The notes under the pieces: model-generated | The model's database searches: none | The model's input: only the letters and a program-made list of their open reading frames with translations | What the model was told of the DNA's origin: nothing | Virus record (IMG/VR): IMGVR_UViG_3300025141_000196 | Coordinates: 1-44,556 of that record | Strand: one strand, 5' to 3' | DNA from: a virus | Length of the DNA: 44,556 bases | Program-made: the position numbers and the translations under genes | In this document: positions 34,158 through 41,983 of the stretch, piece by piece | Layout of the letters: each line of letters begins with the position of its first letter | Numbering within the stretch: position 1 is the first letter of the stretch

Positions 34158-34879
34158 TATATTATTCCTATAGTTGGATTAACCATAACCTTCCTAGATC
34201 CATACACTTGATTATTATCAGCAAAAGCCTTGCCTTTCTTTAAGAACTCAAAATATTTAGCATACCAATATGCAGCGGCAGTAAAGGATTCTTTAGATGG
34301 AATCATTTCATATCCTTTAGCAATAGCATTATGTACTAAAGCTTCATGGAATTGTTCTGGAAACTCTGGTTCATCATCTAAACTTGATGTAATAAATTGT
34401 CCACTAGACTCAAATTCTGAAGACTTATCTAAAACTTCAGCCCTCTTAGTAACATACATTCTAACAGTAACACCAGTACCAGATACAATAGCTACCTGTT
34501 CTCCAGCAGATTCAGTTGAGTTTAGTGTTGCATCAGCCATAGTTATCTGTCCAGCTGTAACTGCTGTTATAGTTCCTGTAATATTATTACTAGCACTCCC
34601 AGATACAGTTATCTCCTGAAGAGCTTCAAAGCCAGCATTTAAAAAGTTATTATTAGCATCAGTTATAAGATCTGTTCCACCTCCACCTCCACCATCATTA
34701 AAAGCTATACTGGTATCAACAATCTTTGCATCATAACCTACTATTGGAGATAGAAACTCTCCATTATAACCACTATTACCATCGTCTAAATCGTGATAGG
34801 CAATTGCAATCTGTCTACGATCTACCCACCATACATAAAGTTTTGTTATATCATGTGGATAGGTTGGTTGTACAGCCAT
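34157..34879 (-). CDS. Head-tail connector-like structural protein with inserted beta domain (240 aa)
   Basis: The two ends look like one structural protein: TKLYVWWVDRRQIAIAYHDL at the start, and EFPEQFHEALVHNAIAKGYE with YAKYFEFLKKGKAFAD near the end, the pattern seen in neck proteins of phage operons. Between them (about 60-145) is a separate beta domain opened by a run of six glycines and rich in Thr/Ala/Val (NNITGTITAVTAGQITMADA). It probably folds independently and may face outward. It has TAATG overlaps on both sides. Neck function is inferred from position after the 95-aa connector. Confidence 0.55.
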   Translation of the reverse strand: MAVQPTYPHDITKLYVWWVDRRQIAIAYHDLDDGNSGYNGEFLSPIVGYDAKIVDTSIAFNDGGGGGGTDLITDANNNFLNAGFEALQEITVSGSASNNITGTITAVTAGQITMADATLNSTESAGEQVAIVSGTGVTVRMYVTKRAEVLDKSSEFESSGQFITSSLDDEPEFPEQFHEALVHNAIAKGYEMIPSKESFTAAAYWYAKYFEFLKKGKAFADNNQVYGSRKVMVNPTIGII

Positions 34880-35166
34880 TACGTTATATCCTTTTCTACT
34901 GGTCTACCACCAGTTAGCATTGGTATTTTTTTACCTTTAGCACTACCAGAATCATAATGTACTTCAGTTATCTCTATAATATTAGGATTTAACTTATAAT
35001 ACCTCTGGTTTTTTACTAAATCAAATTCATATAAATCTTTTACTATTCTTGTCTCGTGAGAAAAATCATCCATAGCTCTATTTAAAAGTTTTGCTATCTC
35101 AGTATTACCCATACCAGGATGATGTTGTTTTACAAGTTCTATCATCTCCTTAAGCTTCACCTTCAC
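34879..35166 (-). CDS. Small head-tail connector / completion protein (95 aa)
   Basis: A short protein with an N-terminal helical part (LKEMIELVKQHHPGMGNTEIAKLLNRAMDDFS) followed by beta strands (YEFDLVKNQRYYKLNPNIIEITEVHYDSG). Helices first with 'lN.A..dF', then 'f....vG..Y.L...i..I..V', is how gp4/gp15-type head completion proteins look. They stack under the portal and prepare it for tail attachment. It overlaps the 321-aa gene by 17 bases. Assignment is by pattern and place. Confidence 0.55.
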   Translation of the reverse strand: MKVKLKEMIELVKQHHPGMGNTEIAKLLNRAMDDFSHETRIVKDLYEFDLVKNQRYYKLNPNIIEITEVHYDSGSAKGKKIPMLTGGRPVEKDIT

Positions 35167-36115
35167 CTCCCTTTTCCTCTTTTTTGAAAAATGCCATATA
35201 CTCTCCTTGAAGTGAAGAAGCTACAGTTAAAATACCCTGAATAGCCTTTATTAAAATATCAACAGTTTCTGTGTAACTTTTTGTTATACCAGTCTTTTTA
35301 TCCATAGCAGACATTATTGTGCTGGCTCTAGATATTTCCTGAGCTGCAACACTAACTGTTGAGCTAACCATATCTGTGTCCTCATCTAAAAGCCAATATT
35401 GTGCTGTTTGTGGCACAGAATCACCACCAACTGCAGCAGTATCAATTAATTTCTCAGCCTTATCTAAGGCATCTTGAATATCAGCTAAATCAGCTGCATT
35501 TGCAGTAGCACTTGATAATTCACCTATTTTAGTTACTGCAGTAGCAATATTAGTAGAAGCATCTTTAGCTTTAGTAGCTGCTATATACTGTAATACTTTA
35601 ATAGCCCCATATATAGCAAGAAGATAATGTAGATCTGTTGGAAAATTACTTGGATTACTTGTACCTGTAGCAGCATCAGCATCCACAGTTCCTGCGGTTA
35701 CCTGTGTAAATTTATAATTAGTAGCATCAGCTGGAAGTACTGTAACAATACTATCTAATACACTCCAAACAGGGTCTTCTGAAGTAGCTGCGTGAATACT
35801 ACCAGATATTGCTGCTTTCACCATCTCTTCAGAGCTAACATATCTTGCAAAGTACTCCACACTACTAGTTGTAGCTGTAACTCTTAATATATCTATATTA
35901 GTTGTAGATGGATATGTATTATCGCCAGCCTGAGTTGTAGTAGCTGTAAATAGAGGAAGTAATTGAGGTTTGTATGTTCTACATTGCTCAATTATATCCT
36001 TCACCCCATCATTTAGAAACATATCTACACCAGTAGCATCAGCTATTGCACCAGCATCTGCAGCTATTGTAAAGGTACCTAATCTATCATTTATTAGGTC
36101 ATTCCAAGTTGCCAT
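35150..36115 (-). CDS. Putative head-tail adaptor / neck protein (321 aa)
   Basis: The N-terminus (WNDLINDRL...ATGVDMFLNDGVKDIIEQCRTYKP) is a helix pair typical of adaptor proteins that bind the portal ('Wl.dgv.dii'). The middle is beta-rich, with a VSSEEMVKA helix. The last 150 residues are alanine-rich helices (KAKDASTNIATAVTKIGELSSATANAADLADIQDALDKAEKLI), including a stretch common in Ala/Asp coiled coils. An acidic/basic tail follows. The gene is preceded by an 80-base gap that holds an interrupted palindrome (36138-36172). A connector role is inferred. Confidence 0.5.
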   Translation of the reverse strand: MATWNDLINDRLGTFTIAADAGAIADATGVDMFLNDGVKDIIEQCRTYKPQLLPLFTATTTQAGDNTYPSTTNIDILRVTATTSSVEYFARYVSSEEMVKAAISGSIHAATSEDPVWSVLDSIVTVLPADATNYKFTQVTAGTVDADAATGTSNPSNFPTDLHYLLAIYGAIKVLQYIAATKAKDASTNIATAVTKIGELSSATANAADLADIQDALDKAEKLIDTAAVGGDSVPQTAQYWLLDEDTDMVSSTVSVAAQEISRASTIMSAMDKKTGITKSYTETVDILIKAIQGILTVASSLQGEYMAFFKKEEKGGEGEA

Positions 36116-36137
36116 TAAATCTCCCTAATCATAACCC

Positions 36138-36172
36138 ACCCCCAGATTGAACCTAAGGTAGAATCCAGGGGT
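36138..36172. promoter_or_regulatory. Interrupted 35-base palindrome in an intergenic gap
   Basis: Symmetric arms ACCCC/GGGGT, GATT/AATC and ACC/GGT surround a TAA centre, separated by matching two-base internal loops (CA/CA and GA/AG). It lies in the 77-base gap between the decoration gene and the adaptor gene, one of the few gaps in the operon. It may act as a terminator-like or RNA-processing hairpin controlling the level of head proteins. Its core ACCTAAGGT also occurs at 5623-5631. Confidence 0.4.
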
Positions 36173-36192
36173 AGATTAATCAGCTTTGCAGT

Positions 36193-36714
36193 TTAACTAA
36201 ATGGAGTAGCTAAAGCAGCAGTTCCAACAAGAAAACCTTCTACATTCCAATAACCATCTTTATTGACCTGTAGGAAAAGTTTACTTCCTATCTTGCCGCC
36301 TGTAGTTCCACCATTAAGAGTTATTATTAGGTCGTCACTTCCATCAGCCGCAAAATACACAGGTGTTGTTGCACCATCTGCATCAGGCTTTAAGAAAACA
36401 CTTCCCACTAACAAATCTCCAGTAGCTGCAGTTATTATACTAGAAGCACCGCTAGAAGTAGCACCAAATGCGACTTTCAACCACATTCCTGCATCTGAAG
36501 CAGAAACTGCTGGAAGAAACAAATCGATACCATTAGCGTGACCACTAACAATAGTTCTGTTAAGGTCTGATTTACTCATAGGATTAGCAGCAATACCATA
36601 TTGCTCATTATCCCCAGCAACTTCTACTGTACCAAAAGCATCACCACTGCATGCATTCTTCGCCCAATCAACTGCATCGTCTGCTTTATTCTGTCCATAA
36701 AATGGATTAGCCAT
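36193..36714 (-). CDS. Capsid decoration / head-associated protein (173 aa)
   Basis: Directly downstream of the capsid gene. It is a glycine/alanine-rich beta protein (DLFLPAVSASDAGMWLKVAFGA, DLLVGSVFLKPDADGATT, DDLIITLNGGTTGGKIG). Its ending, KLFLQVNKDGYWNVEGFLVG, resembles the small jelly-roll proteins that bind capsid surfaces in environmental phages. It has no membrane or signal segment. The start is supported by ribosome-like AAGGGGGTTAAG. Decoration is inferred from its place after the capsid gene. Confidence 0.58.
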   Translation of the reverse strand: MANPFYGQNKADDAVDWAKNACSGDAFGTVEVAGDNEQYGIAANPMSKSDLNRTIVSGHANGIDLFLPAVSASDAGMWLKVAFGATSSGASSIITAATGDLLVGSVFLKPDADGATTPVYFAADGSDDLIITLNGGTTGGKIGSKLFLQVNKDGYWNVEGFLVGTAALATPFS

Positions 36715-36726
36715 AACTTAACCCCC

Positions 36727-38340
36727 TTATTTCCAGATAGCGTGGCATTCAGGCATTGACCATTCCATACCAGCTTCTGTTAAGATTTGATCAACTCGAC
36801 GGTCAACACCGCTGTTTTCTAACGTCTGAACTCCGACGTAAACAGAAGTGTCTCTGTTGATACCGTTGCCTGCTAGAGGACGATACTTACAATAGTTCAT
36901 GTTTATACCAAGGATCTTAACACTGGTACCATCTAAGTGGATATTACGCACTACATTGATATCACCGTGAACGGTGTTAACAGTTGTAGAATCCAAACCT
37001 AGAACTTTCTTACGTCCAGCTACAGCTAAATCAGATGTATAGTATTTACCAACAGAAGCTCCAAGACCATCAGTCTTTAAGTTCTGCAAGGCATATCCAC
37101 CTAATTTATGGAACCAGTTATAAACATCAGTTGAACAGAAATAAACTGTTGCACTTGAGTTATTATAACGTGGATCCAAGTAGTTTGACATATCATCTAG
37201 AAAGTCATCTGTGTTTTTAGACGTAGACCAACTAAAGATATTACCATTGTTAACGATGTAGTCAACTGCACCCTGAGTATGTCCAACACCATCTGAATCT
37301 GAGTATTGTGAGCCGAACAATAAAGACTGTTCAATATCCCACTTGTGCTCAATCAGCTTTTCTTTCCAGATACGTTGCCATTCATTTGGCTCGTAACGGA
37401 GCTGTGTAGCACGAGCAGTATTACTCATTGCCATACTAGTTTTCCAGATCTGTGTTTGTCCATAGCCAGTGATAAAGGGTTGGTCTTTCCAAGTTTCTGG
37501 ATAACCAGTTCCTTCACCAAATGAGCTACCTACAATGTATGATCTCATACTATCCAAAACAGACTGAGCTGCACCAACGCCCTCATTTGTCTGAGTAGTT
37601 ACAGCACCTGCTAGATAATGGGTAGCAATACCAAATGTATTTTCAGCAGACCCAGCAGCAGCTACACGAGGAGCAAAATAATTGCCCGTTGCAGTTGATG
37701 CAGGTTTGATTACCTTACATTTTAGTTTTGCATACTCATGTCCAGCTTGAGTAGCGGCACTATAAGCACCAGATAGTGTTACAGTTGAGATTTTAGCGAT
37801 ACAATAATCAACAGGAGCACTACTAACAACATTTGCTATTGGTAGTTTGATCAATTGCCCTTCCATATAGAAGTTGGGCTGTGTTCCAGCACCACCGATA
37901 ATTGCATCGGTATTAGTCTGATTAAACACATTTGATACATTTCCTTCTGTTAAGTAATCGCCTGCCATTTTCACATAAAACGTGTCTCCTGCAGTATCCA
38001 TAGCACCTTTTACATCACTTGATAATGCACCATCTACATCATATGTAGTATCATCATGTGAGTAAGCTGTTGGATAAGCATAACGCTTTGACCAGGAGCC
38101 TCGCCTTTCAGTGAACTTAAAACGCGGATCATCGGTTGGTTTCTTCGAAACTTTACTAACAAACCGAAAGAATGGGTCTTGTGCTAATGCTAGCTCAGAA
38201 ACTCGATCACCGAAATTAAACTTTCGTCTTAAATCGCCAGTATCGAGATCTGGCCCATATCTTGGGTTACTATAGTTAGTAGAATCGGAAGAACCTATAC
38301 CTTGATCCGTATACGTACTTAGATTAAACGAATCAGCCAT
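36727..38340 (-). CDS. Major capsid protein (537 aa)
   Basis: Placed between scaffold and decoration genes, downstream of the portal, this is the expected coat protein of the HK97 fold. The N-terminal arm (DSFNLSTYTDQGIGSSDSTN) is polar. DPFFRFVSKVSKKPTDDPRFKF and later QRIWKEKLIEHKWDIEQSLLFG form the expected spine region, and the C-terminal beta block ends NSGVDRRVDQILTEAGMEWS. The long-helix-then-beta order is like SU10-type capsid proteins, but I cannot prove that subfamily. It is long for a coat protein (about 300-450 is usual), implying an extra surface domain, perhaps near residues 110-250. The gene is preceded by GGAAGG. Its base use seems slightly richer in G and C than neighbouring genes, as highly expressed coat genes can be. 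Confidence 0.85.
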   Translation of the reverse strand: MADSFNLSTYTDQGIGSSDSTNYSNPRYGPDLDTGDLRRKFNFGDRVSELALAQDPFFRFVSKVSKKPTDDPRFKFTERRGSWSKRYAYPTAYSHDDTTYDVDGALSSDVKGAMDTAGDTFYVKMAGDYLTEGNVSNVFNQTNTDAIIGGAGTQPNFYMEGQLIKLPIANVVSSAPVDYCIAKISTVTLSGAYSAATQAGHEYAKLKCKVIKPASTATGNYFAPRVAAAGSAENTFGIATHYLAGAVTTQTNEGVGAAQSVLDSMRSYIVGSSFGEGTGYPETWKDQPFITGYGQTQIWKTSMAMSNTARATQLRYEPNEWQRIWKEKLIEHKWDIEQSLLFGSQYSDSDGVGHTQGAVDYIVNNGNIFSWSTSKNTDDFLDDMSNYLDPRYNNSSATVYFCSTDVYNWFHKLGGYALQNLKTDGLGASVGKYYTSDLAVAGRKKVLGLDSTTVNTVHGDINVVRNIHLDGTSVKILGINMNYCKYRPLAGNGINRDTSVYVGVQTLENSGVDRRVDQILTEAGMEWSMPECHAIWK

Positions 38341-38377
38341 AAAGCTAACCTTCCTTTCTTATTTATCCGTATGGCCT

Positions 38378-38390
38378 GTTAGTATCTAAC
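38378..38390. promoter_or_regulatory. Small hairpin between scaffold and capsid genes
   Basis: GTTAG-TAT-CTAAC is a perfect 5-base stem with a 3-base loop, flanked by GGC and GCC that could extend it. It lies at the scaffold stop and just upstream of the capsid gene in the direction of transcription. It could be a transcript-processing or stabilising element that raises capsid expression. A chance match is possible for so short a stem. Confidence 0.3.
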
Positions 38391-39268
38391 TAGCCAAACA
38401 GGTTATCTAACTCCGAATCAGTGCCTAACAGCGAATCAAAGATTCCATCATCTGGATTTTGATTATCTGGTGCACTGTTCGCCCCACTTGCGGTAGTTGG
38501 CATGTTCCTAACATTCTTCATCTGATTTAACATATCCTGCTTGGTTGCATCTGCTACGTTAGCATTAGCCTGGTCACGATTAACTAAGACATTAATATCA
38601 TCTAAAGTTAATTTGTAATCCTTGGCTTTTTTAACCATTTCAGCATAGTTTTCGTCAGACATTTGATGTTTTTCTTTAAACTCTCTTTCTTCACGTATTT
38701 TCTGTGCAGTAGCTATTCGTTGTTGTGTAGCTTGGTTTTGACGATTAGCCGCCTCACCAACACGATGTTTAACCATCCTGTCAATGTATGCATTAAATAC
38801 TTTACCAGAATCAGAGGTTGGATTTTCCATCGCATCATTAGCATCAAATACAAAATCTTCATCCAAATTGAATGCTTCCTTCATAGTTTTAGCTTTTTGT
38901 CCGCCTTGTTGGAAATAATCCCTAACATGATCAACTAGTCCGCCATCTTTACGCATTGCATTGAGTACAGGAGCAAATGGTCTCAGCTGCTTTAATTCAC
39001 CAGCCATTCTTTGAGCTTCTCTGCTTGAGTCCTTATATCTCGTTTCCCAATCAATCGCTTTTTGAACGTCTTGATTTTCCTGCTGATAGGTTGCCTGATT
39101 AGGGCTACCAACATTACTCACCTGACTGTTCTCCTGAGCAGGTCCATCATAGACCTGTCCATTAACCTCTTGTTCGAGGTCGTCGAAGAATGTGTCTTGG
39201 GAGTCAAATACACCAGCTACAGCATCTTGCTGTGTGTCTGGTGTTGAGTTACCCGTATTTTCTTCCAT
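38390..39268 (-). CDS. Scaffolding protein (292 aa)
   Basis: Acidic, helical and low in aromatic residues, between the portal and capsid genes: the standard profile of a phage scaffold that guides capsid assembly and then leaves. The first 65 residues are disordered and rich in Gln/Asn/Asp. A coiled coil follows around 70-100 (IDWETRYKDSSREAQRMAGELKQL). A helical middle (ARFVFD-like DEDFVFDANDA) and a charged region (IREEREFKEKHQMSDENYAEM) precede an acidic end (DSLLGTDSELDNLF). No protease motif is present. Identification is by position and composition. Confidence 0.75.
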   Translation of the reverse strand: MEENTGNSTPDTQQDAVAGVFDSQDTFFDDLEQEVNGQVYDGPAQENSQVSNVGSPNQATYQQENQDVQKAIDWETRYKDSSREAQRMAGELKQLRPFAPVLNAMRKDGGLVDHVRDYFQQGGQKAKTMKEAFNLDEDFVFDANDAMENPTSDSGKVFNAYIDRMVKHRVGEAANRQNQATQQRIATAQKIREEREFKEKHQMSDENYAEMVKKAKDYKLTLDDINVLVNRDQANANVADATKQDMLNQMKNVRNMPTTASGANSAPDNQNPDDGIFDSLLGTDSELDNLFG

Positions 39269-39305
39269 GTTTATTCCTTATATTTAATAATAACAACTAC
39301 TTATA

Positions 39306-41618
39306 TTAAGAAGACTCTTCAGTACTTTGCAAACCATTTTGTTTGATTTGGTTATCAGCAGCCATTTTAACTCTAGCTTTCTGATTGTCAGCACTATTAG
39401 CCATTGCATTTCTTAATAATTTTTGTTTTCCTTCAGTTTCATTATAGGTATCTTGAAGCTGGCTCTTAAGTTCATTCTTCTTTTTAGCTATCTCTACACC
39501 AGCTTCCTGAATTTTTCCTTTAATTCCTGCCTGAACAACCTGCCTCTGAAGAGTTTCAATTGTTCCTTCTTTATCCTTAAGTGATTCCTCCATTTGCTGT
39601 ATCTGAGACTGCATTTGAGCATACTGGCTCTTTCTTTGTGCTATACCAGGCTTATTTCTAAGATCTGTTTCAGCCAAGACTGCAATATCATCTACAACTC
39701 CTAGTTGTAATAATTGTTTTAATTCCTCTAAATATGCCCATCTATTAACTGGCATTGTAGAACCAGCTACTACTCTTATATCATATTTATGAGCGTTTAT
39801 ATCCATAGACTTACCAATAGCCTGCCCCATATCGTTATATATAGGTATATTAATTTGAACTTCTCTTTGTTCCTGGAGTCCTGAAGGTTGTACAATTCTA
39901 AATCTCTTTTCTGCTGTGTATACAGTTTGAGAAAACTCCATAATAACCCTACCAATCTGTCTAAGAGCAGGTTCTATAGAATTCTTAAGCCATTGTTTCA
40001 CACGCCTAGTTCCATATTCGTCCAGGGCCATCATCCCCCTATATGTTTCTGCTGCCTGACTTGCATCACCCTGCATAGAGGAATAAATCCCAGCAAGGTA
40101 TTCCATATCAGTCTTACCCTCTTGTACTACGCCAAAAAAGGCGTTACTTAGTGGGGCAGGCATGACTGGGGTCGGAGGAGTAGACCCTGGCCGTATTGGT
40201 AATAGGGCTCCAGGAGCACTAGAATAACGCTCCCAATATTCAGCATCAATTGAACCCTCTTCATGCAACCATCTTAAGCTACTACCAAGAGAGGCATTAT
40301 GAACCATTAATTGATGTGCTTTATTAATTTCTCTTTGTTTTCCTATAAGTGGAGCAACTGCAGATAGGGGAAGGCAAGTACCAGTCCATTTATAATGAAA
40401 AGGTACAATTGGATATTCTGTAATAGAATCTGGCATAACTGTTTCAAACAGAACTTGATCACCAGCTACAACGGTTTGTTTTATCCTTGTATTAAAAAAT
40501 TGTATAGTATCTACTACATTTTCAGAAAATCTCTTCTCTTTAATAAGAAGTTTAAATTCTTCTTCCGATATAATTAAATTTTCTATTCTCTCTACTTGAG
40601 CTTGAAGGTTGGAAGTAATTTCCTGCTCTCCAGACTTTAGCTGTTCCTGCATATTCTTTTGAGCTTTTTGTACTTCAAGTTGAAATCTTGACTCTAATAT
40701 CTCGCCACTTTGCATTCCCATTTGAAGTCTTGTAACCTCTTCCTCATAAAGAACTTGCAACTCCTGTTGGAGTTCTTGTAGCATTACTTCAGTTTGTTGT
40801 TTAATTTGTTGTAGTTGCTCGCTATTAGGTGGAACTTTATGATAGACATTTATATAGGATACCTTTACTTTCTCATAAACTTCAAAAAGTTCTACAAGAT
40901 CATCCTGCGTTCCATCAGACTTATAAGCATCCCCTGCATTAAAATCTTTATAATGAAAATCCTTTTGATCCATCTTTCCAAGAGACTTTTCTGAATAGCC
41001 AAAATTCTCATTATACTCACCTTGAGCTTTACTTATCTTGGTCTTATACTCTGGGAATAAACTAAGTAATTGAGTTTTAGATAATATCTTCCTAATTAAA
41101 ATATAAGCAGCATCTCTAAACAAGAGATCCCTTGATTTATTATCTACATATATATCAAATGGATCTGGTTGACTTACTGTAACATCTCCCATTCCATTAT
41201 CAGAATCTGGACTAACAGATACTAATAGAAAGCCTAAGCTCTTTGTAATAGCATCATTTACTGCATTTGCGTATAAAGAAGTACCATCAGAGCCATACCA
41301 TACATAATCCATAAGATCAGCCATAACAGCAGCAACATCACTATCACTACCTTCTACTCCAACTGCCTGCCATCTAGGAGTATTAGCAGTTGCATAAAAG
41401 TTTAACATCTCTACAACAGGAGCAATCCTATTAATAGTAAATGTAGGCATACCCTGACTTTCTAAAGCATCTCTCTCATTATCTGTAAGCTGATTATCAT
41501 TAGAAAAATCAAAACCTTTCTGATTTATATACTCCCACTGACGCCTGAAAGCATTATTAGAATTCTGATATAGCTGCTTTACCTGTTCAGATCTTTTCTT
41601 TTTAGTAACTTTAGCCAT
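39306..41618 (-). CDS. Portal protein, P22-type (770 aa)
   Basis: Forms the DNA gate at the capsid vertex. The N-terminal FRRQWEYINQKGFDFSNDNQ and GMPTFTINRIAPVVEMLNFYATANTPRWQ are the opening pattern of P22-like portals, and DPFDIYVDNKSRDL and YPIVPFHYKWTGTCLPLSAV follow in the expected order. An unusual Gln/Glu-rich coiled coil interrupts the core at about 265-348. The C-terminal 120 residues (MEESLKDKEGTIETLQRQV...) form a second long helix with Lys/Gln, probably the barrel. It overlaps the 118-aa gene by one base. At 770 residues it is slightly longer than P22 gp1, which the insertion explains. Confidence 0.82.
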   Translation of the reverse strand: MAKVTKKKRSEQVKQLYQNSNNAFRRQWEYINQKGFDFSNDNQLTDNERDALESQGMPTFTINRIAPVVEMLNFYATANTPRWQAVGVEGSDSDVAAVMADLMDYVWYGSDGTSLYANAVNDAITKSLGFLLVSVSPDSDNGMGDVTVSQPDPFDIYVDNKSRDLLFRDAAYILIRKILSKTQLLSLFPEYKTKISKAQGEYNENFGYSEKSLGKMDQKDFHYKDFNAGDAYKSDGTQDDLVELFEVYEKVKVSYINVYHKVPPNSEQLQQIKQQTEVMLQELQQELQVLYEEEVTRLQMGMQSGEILESRFQLEVQKAQKNMQEQLKSGEQEITSNLQAQVERIENLIISEEEFKLLIKEKRFSENVVDTIQFFNTRIKQTVVAGDQVLFETVMPDSITEYPIVPFHYKWTGTCLPLSAVAPLIGKQREINKAHQLMVHNASLGSSLRWLHEEGSIDAEYWERYSSAPGALLPIRPGSTPPTPVMPAPLSNAFFGVVQEGKTDMEYLAGIYSSMQGDASQAAETYRGMMALDEYGTRRVKQWLKNSIEPALRQIGRVIMEFSQTVYTAEKRFRIVQPSGLQEQREVQINIPIYNDMGQAIGKSMDINAHKYDIRVVAGSTMPVNRWAYLEELKQLLQLGVVDDIAVLAETDLRNKPGIAQRKSQYAQMQSQIQQMEESLKDKEGTIETLQRQVVQAGIKGKIQEAGVEIAKKKNELKSQLQDTYNETEGKQKLLRNAMANSADNQKARVKMAADNQIKQNGLQSTEESS

Positions 41619-41974
41619 TAAAATGCTCCCATATCACCCATACCTTCTCCAAGATCTTCTGGATACCCTTCTCCTCCTGGAGTCTGTTGGCCAAAAGCAC
41701 CTTGAAGCTTCTTCATAGCTTCTGGATTTGATTTCAACATTTTAGTCATTTCCTTTATATCTGCATCGTATTTTGTAGGATTTTCTTTAGCTTTTTCAAA
41801 AAAATCACTAATCATCCCAAGAGGGAATCCCATTTCTATCATCTGTTCTTTCATAATATCTATATCAGCAAACTCTCCACCTGGAACTTCAATATCTTCC
41901 ATAAGTCCACCAACCCTAGTTTTATCCTGTACTGCTGGTGCTATATCTAATATACTTGGTCTATTCTTTGCCAT
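41618..41974 (-). CDS. Small acidic hypothetical protein (118 aa)
   Basis: Unrecognised. It is acidic and methionine/glycine-rich. Residues 40-95 are predicted helical (KEQMIEMGFPLGMISDFFEK, IKEMTKMLKSNPEAMKKLQG), and the end is a disordered Gly/Glu tail (TPGGEGYPEDLGEGMGDMG). The gene starts behind GGAGG and lies between terminase and portal. A packaging accessory or portal-assembly helper is possible, but there is no motif to support either. Confidence 0.55.
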   Translation of the reverse strand: MAKNRPSILDIAPAVQDKTRVGGLMEDIEVPGGEFADIDIMKEQMIEMGFPLGMISDFFEKAKENPTKYDADIKEMTKMLKSNPEAMKKLQGAFGQQTPGGEGYPEDLGEGMGDMGAF

Positions 41975-41983
41975 ATCTACCTC

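Noticed and set aside
34230-34619. 129-codon plus-strand frame opposite the 240-aa connector gene
   Set aside because: It is the mirror of a Thr/Ala/Ser-rich beta protein, with no ribosome site.
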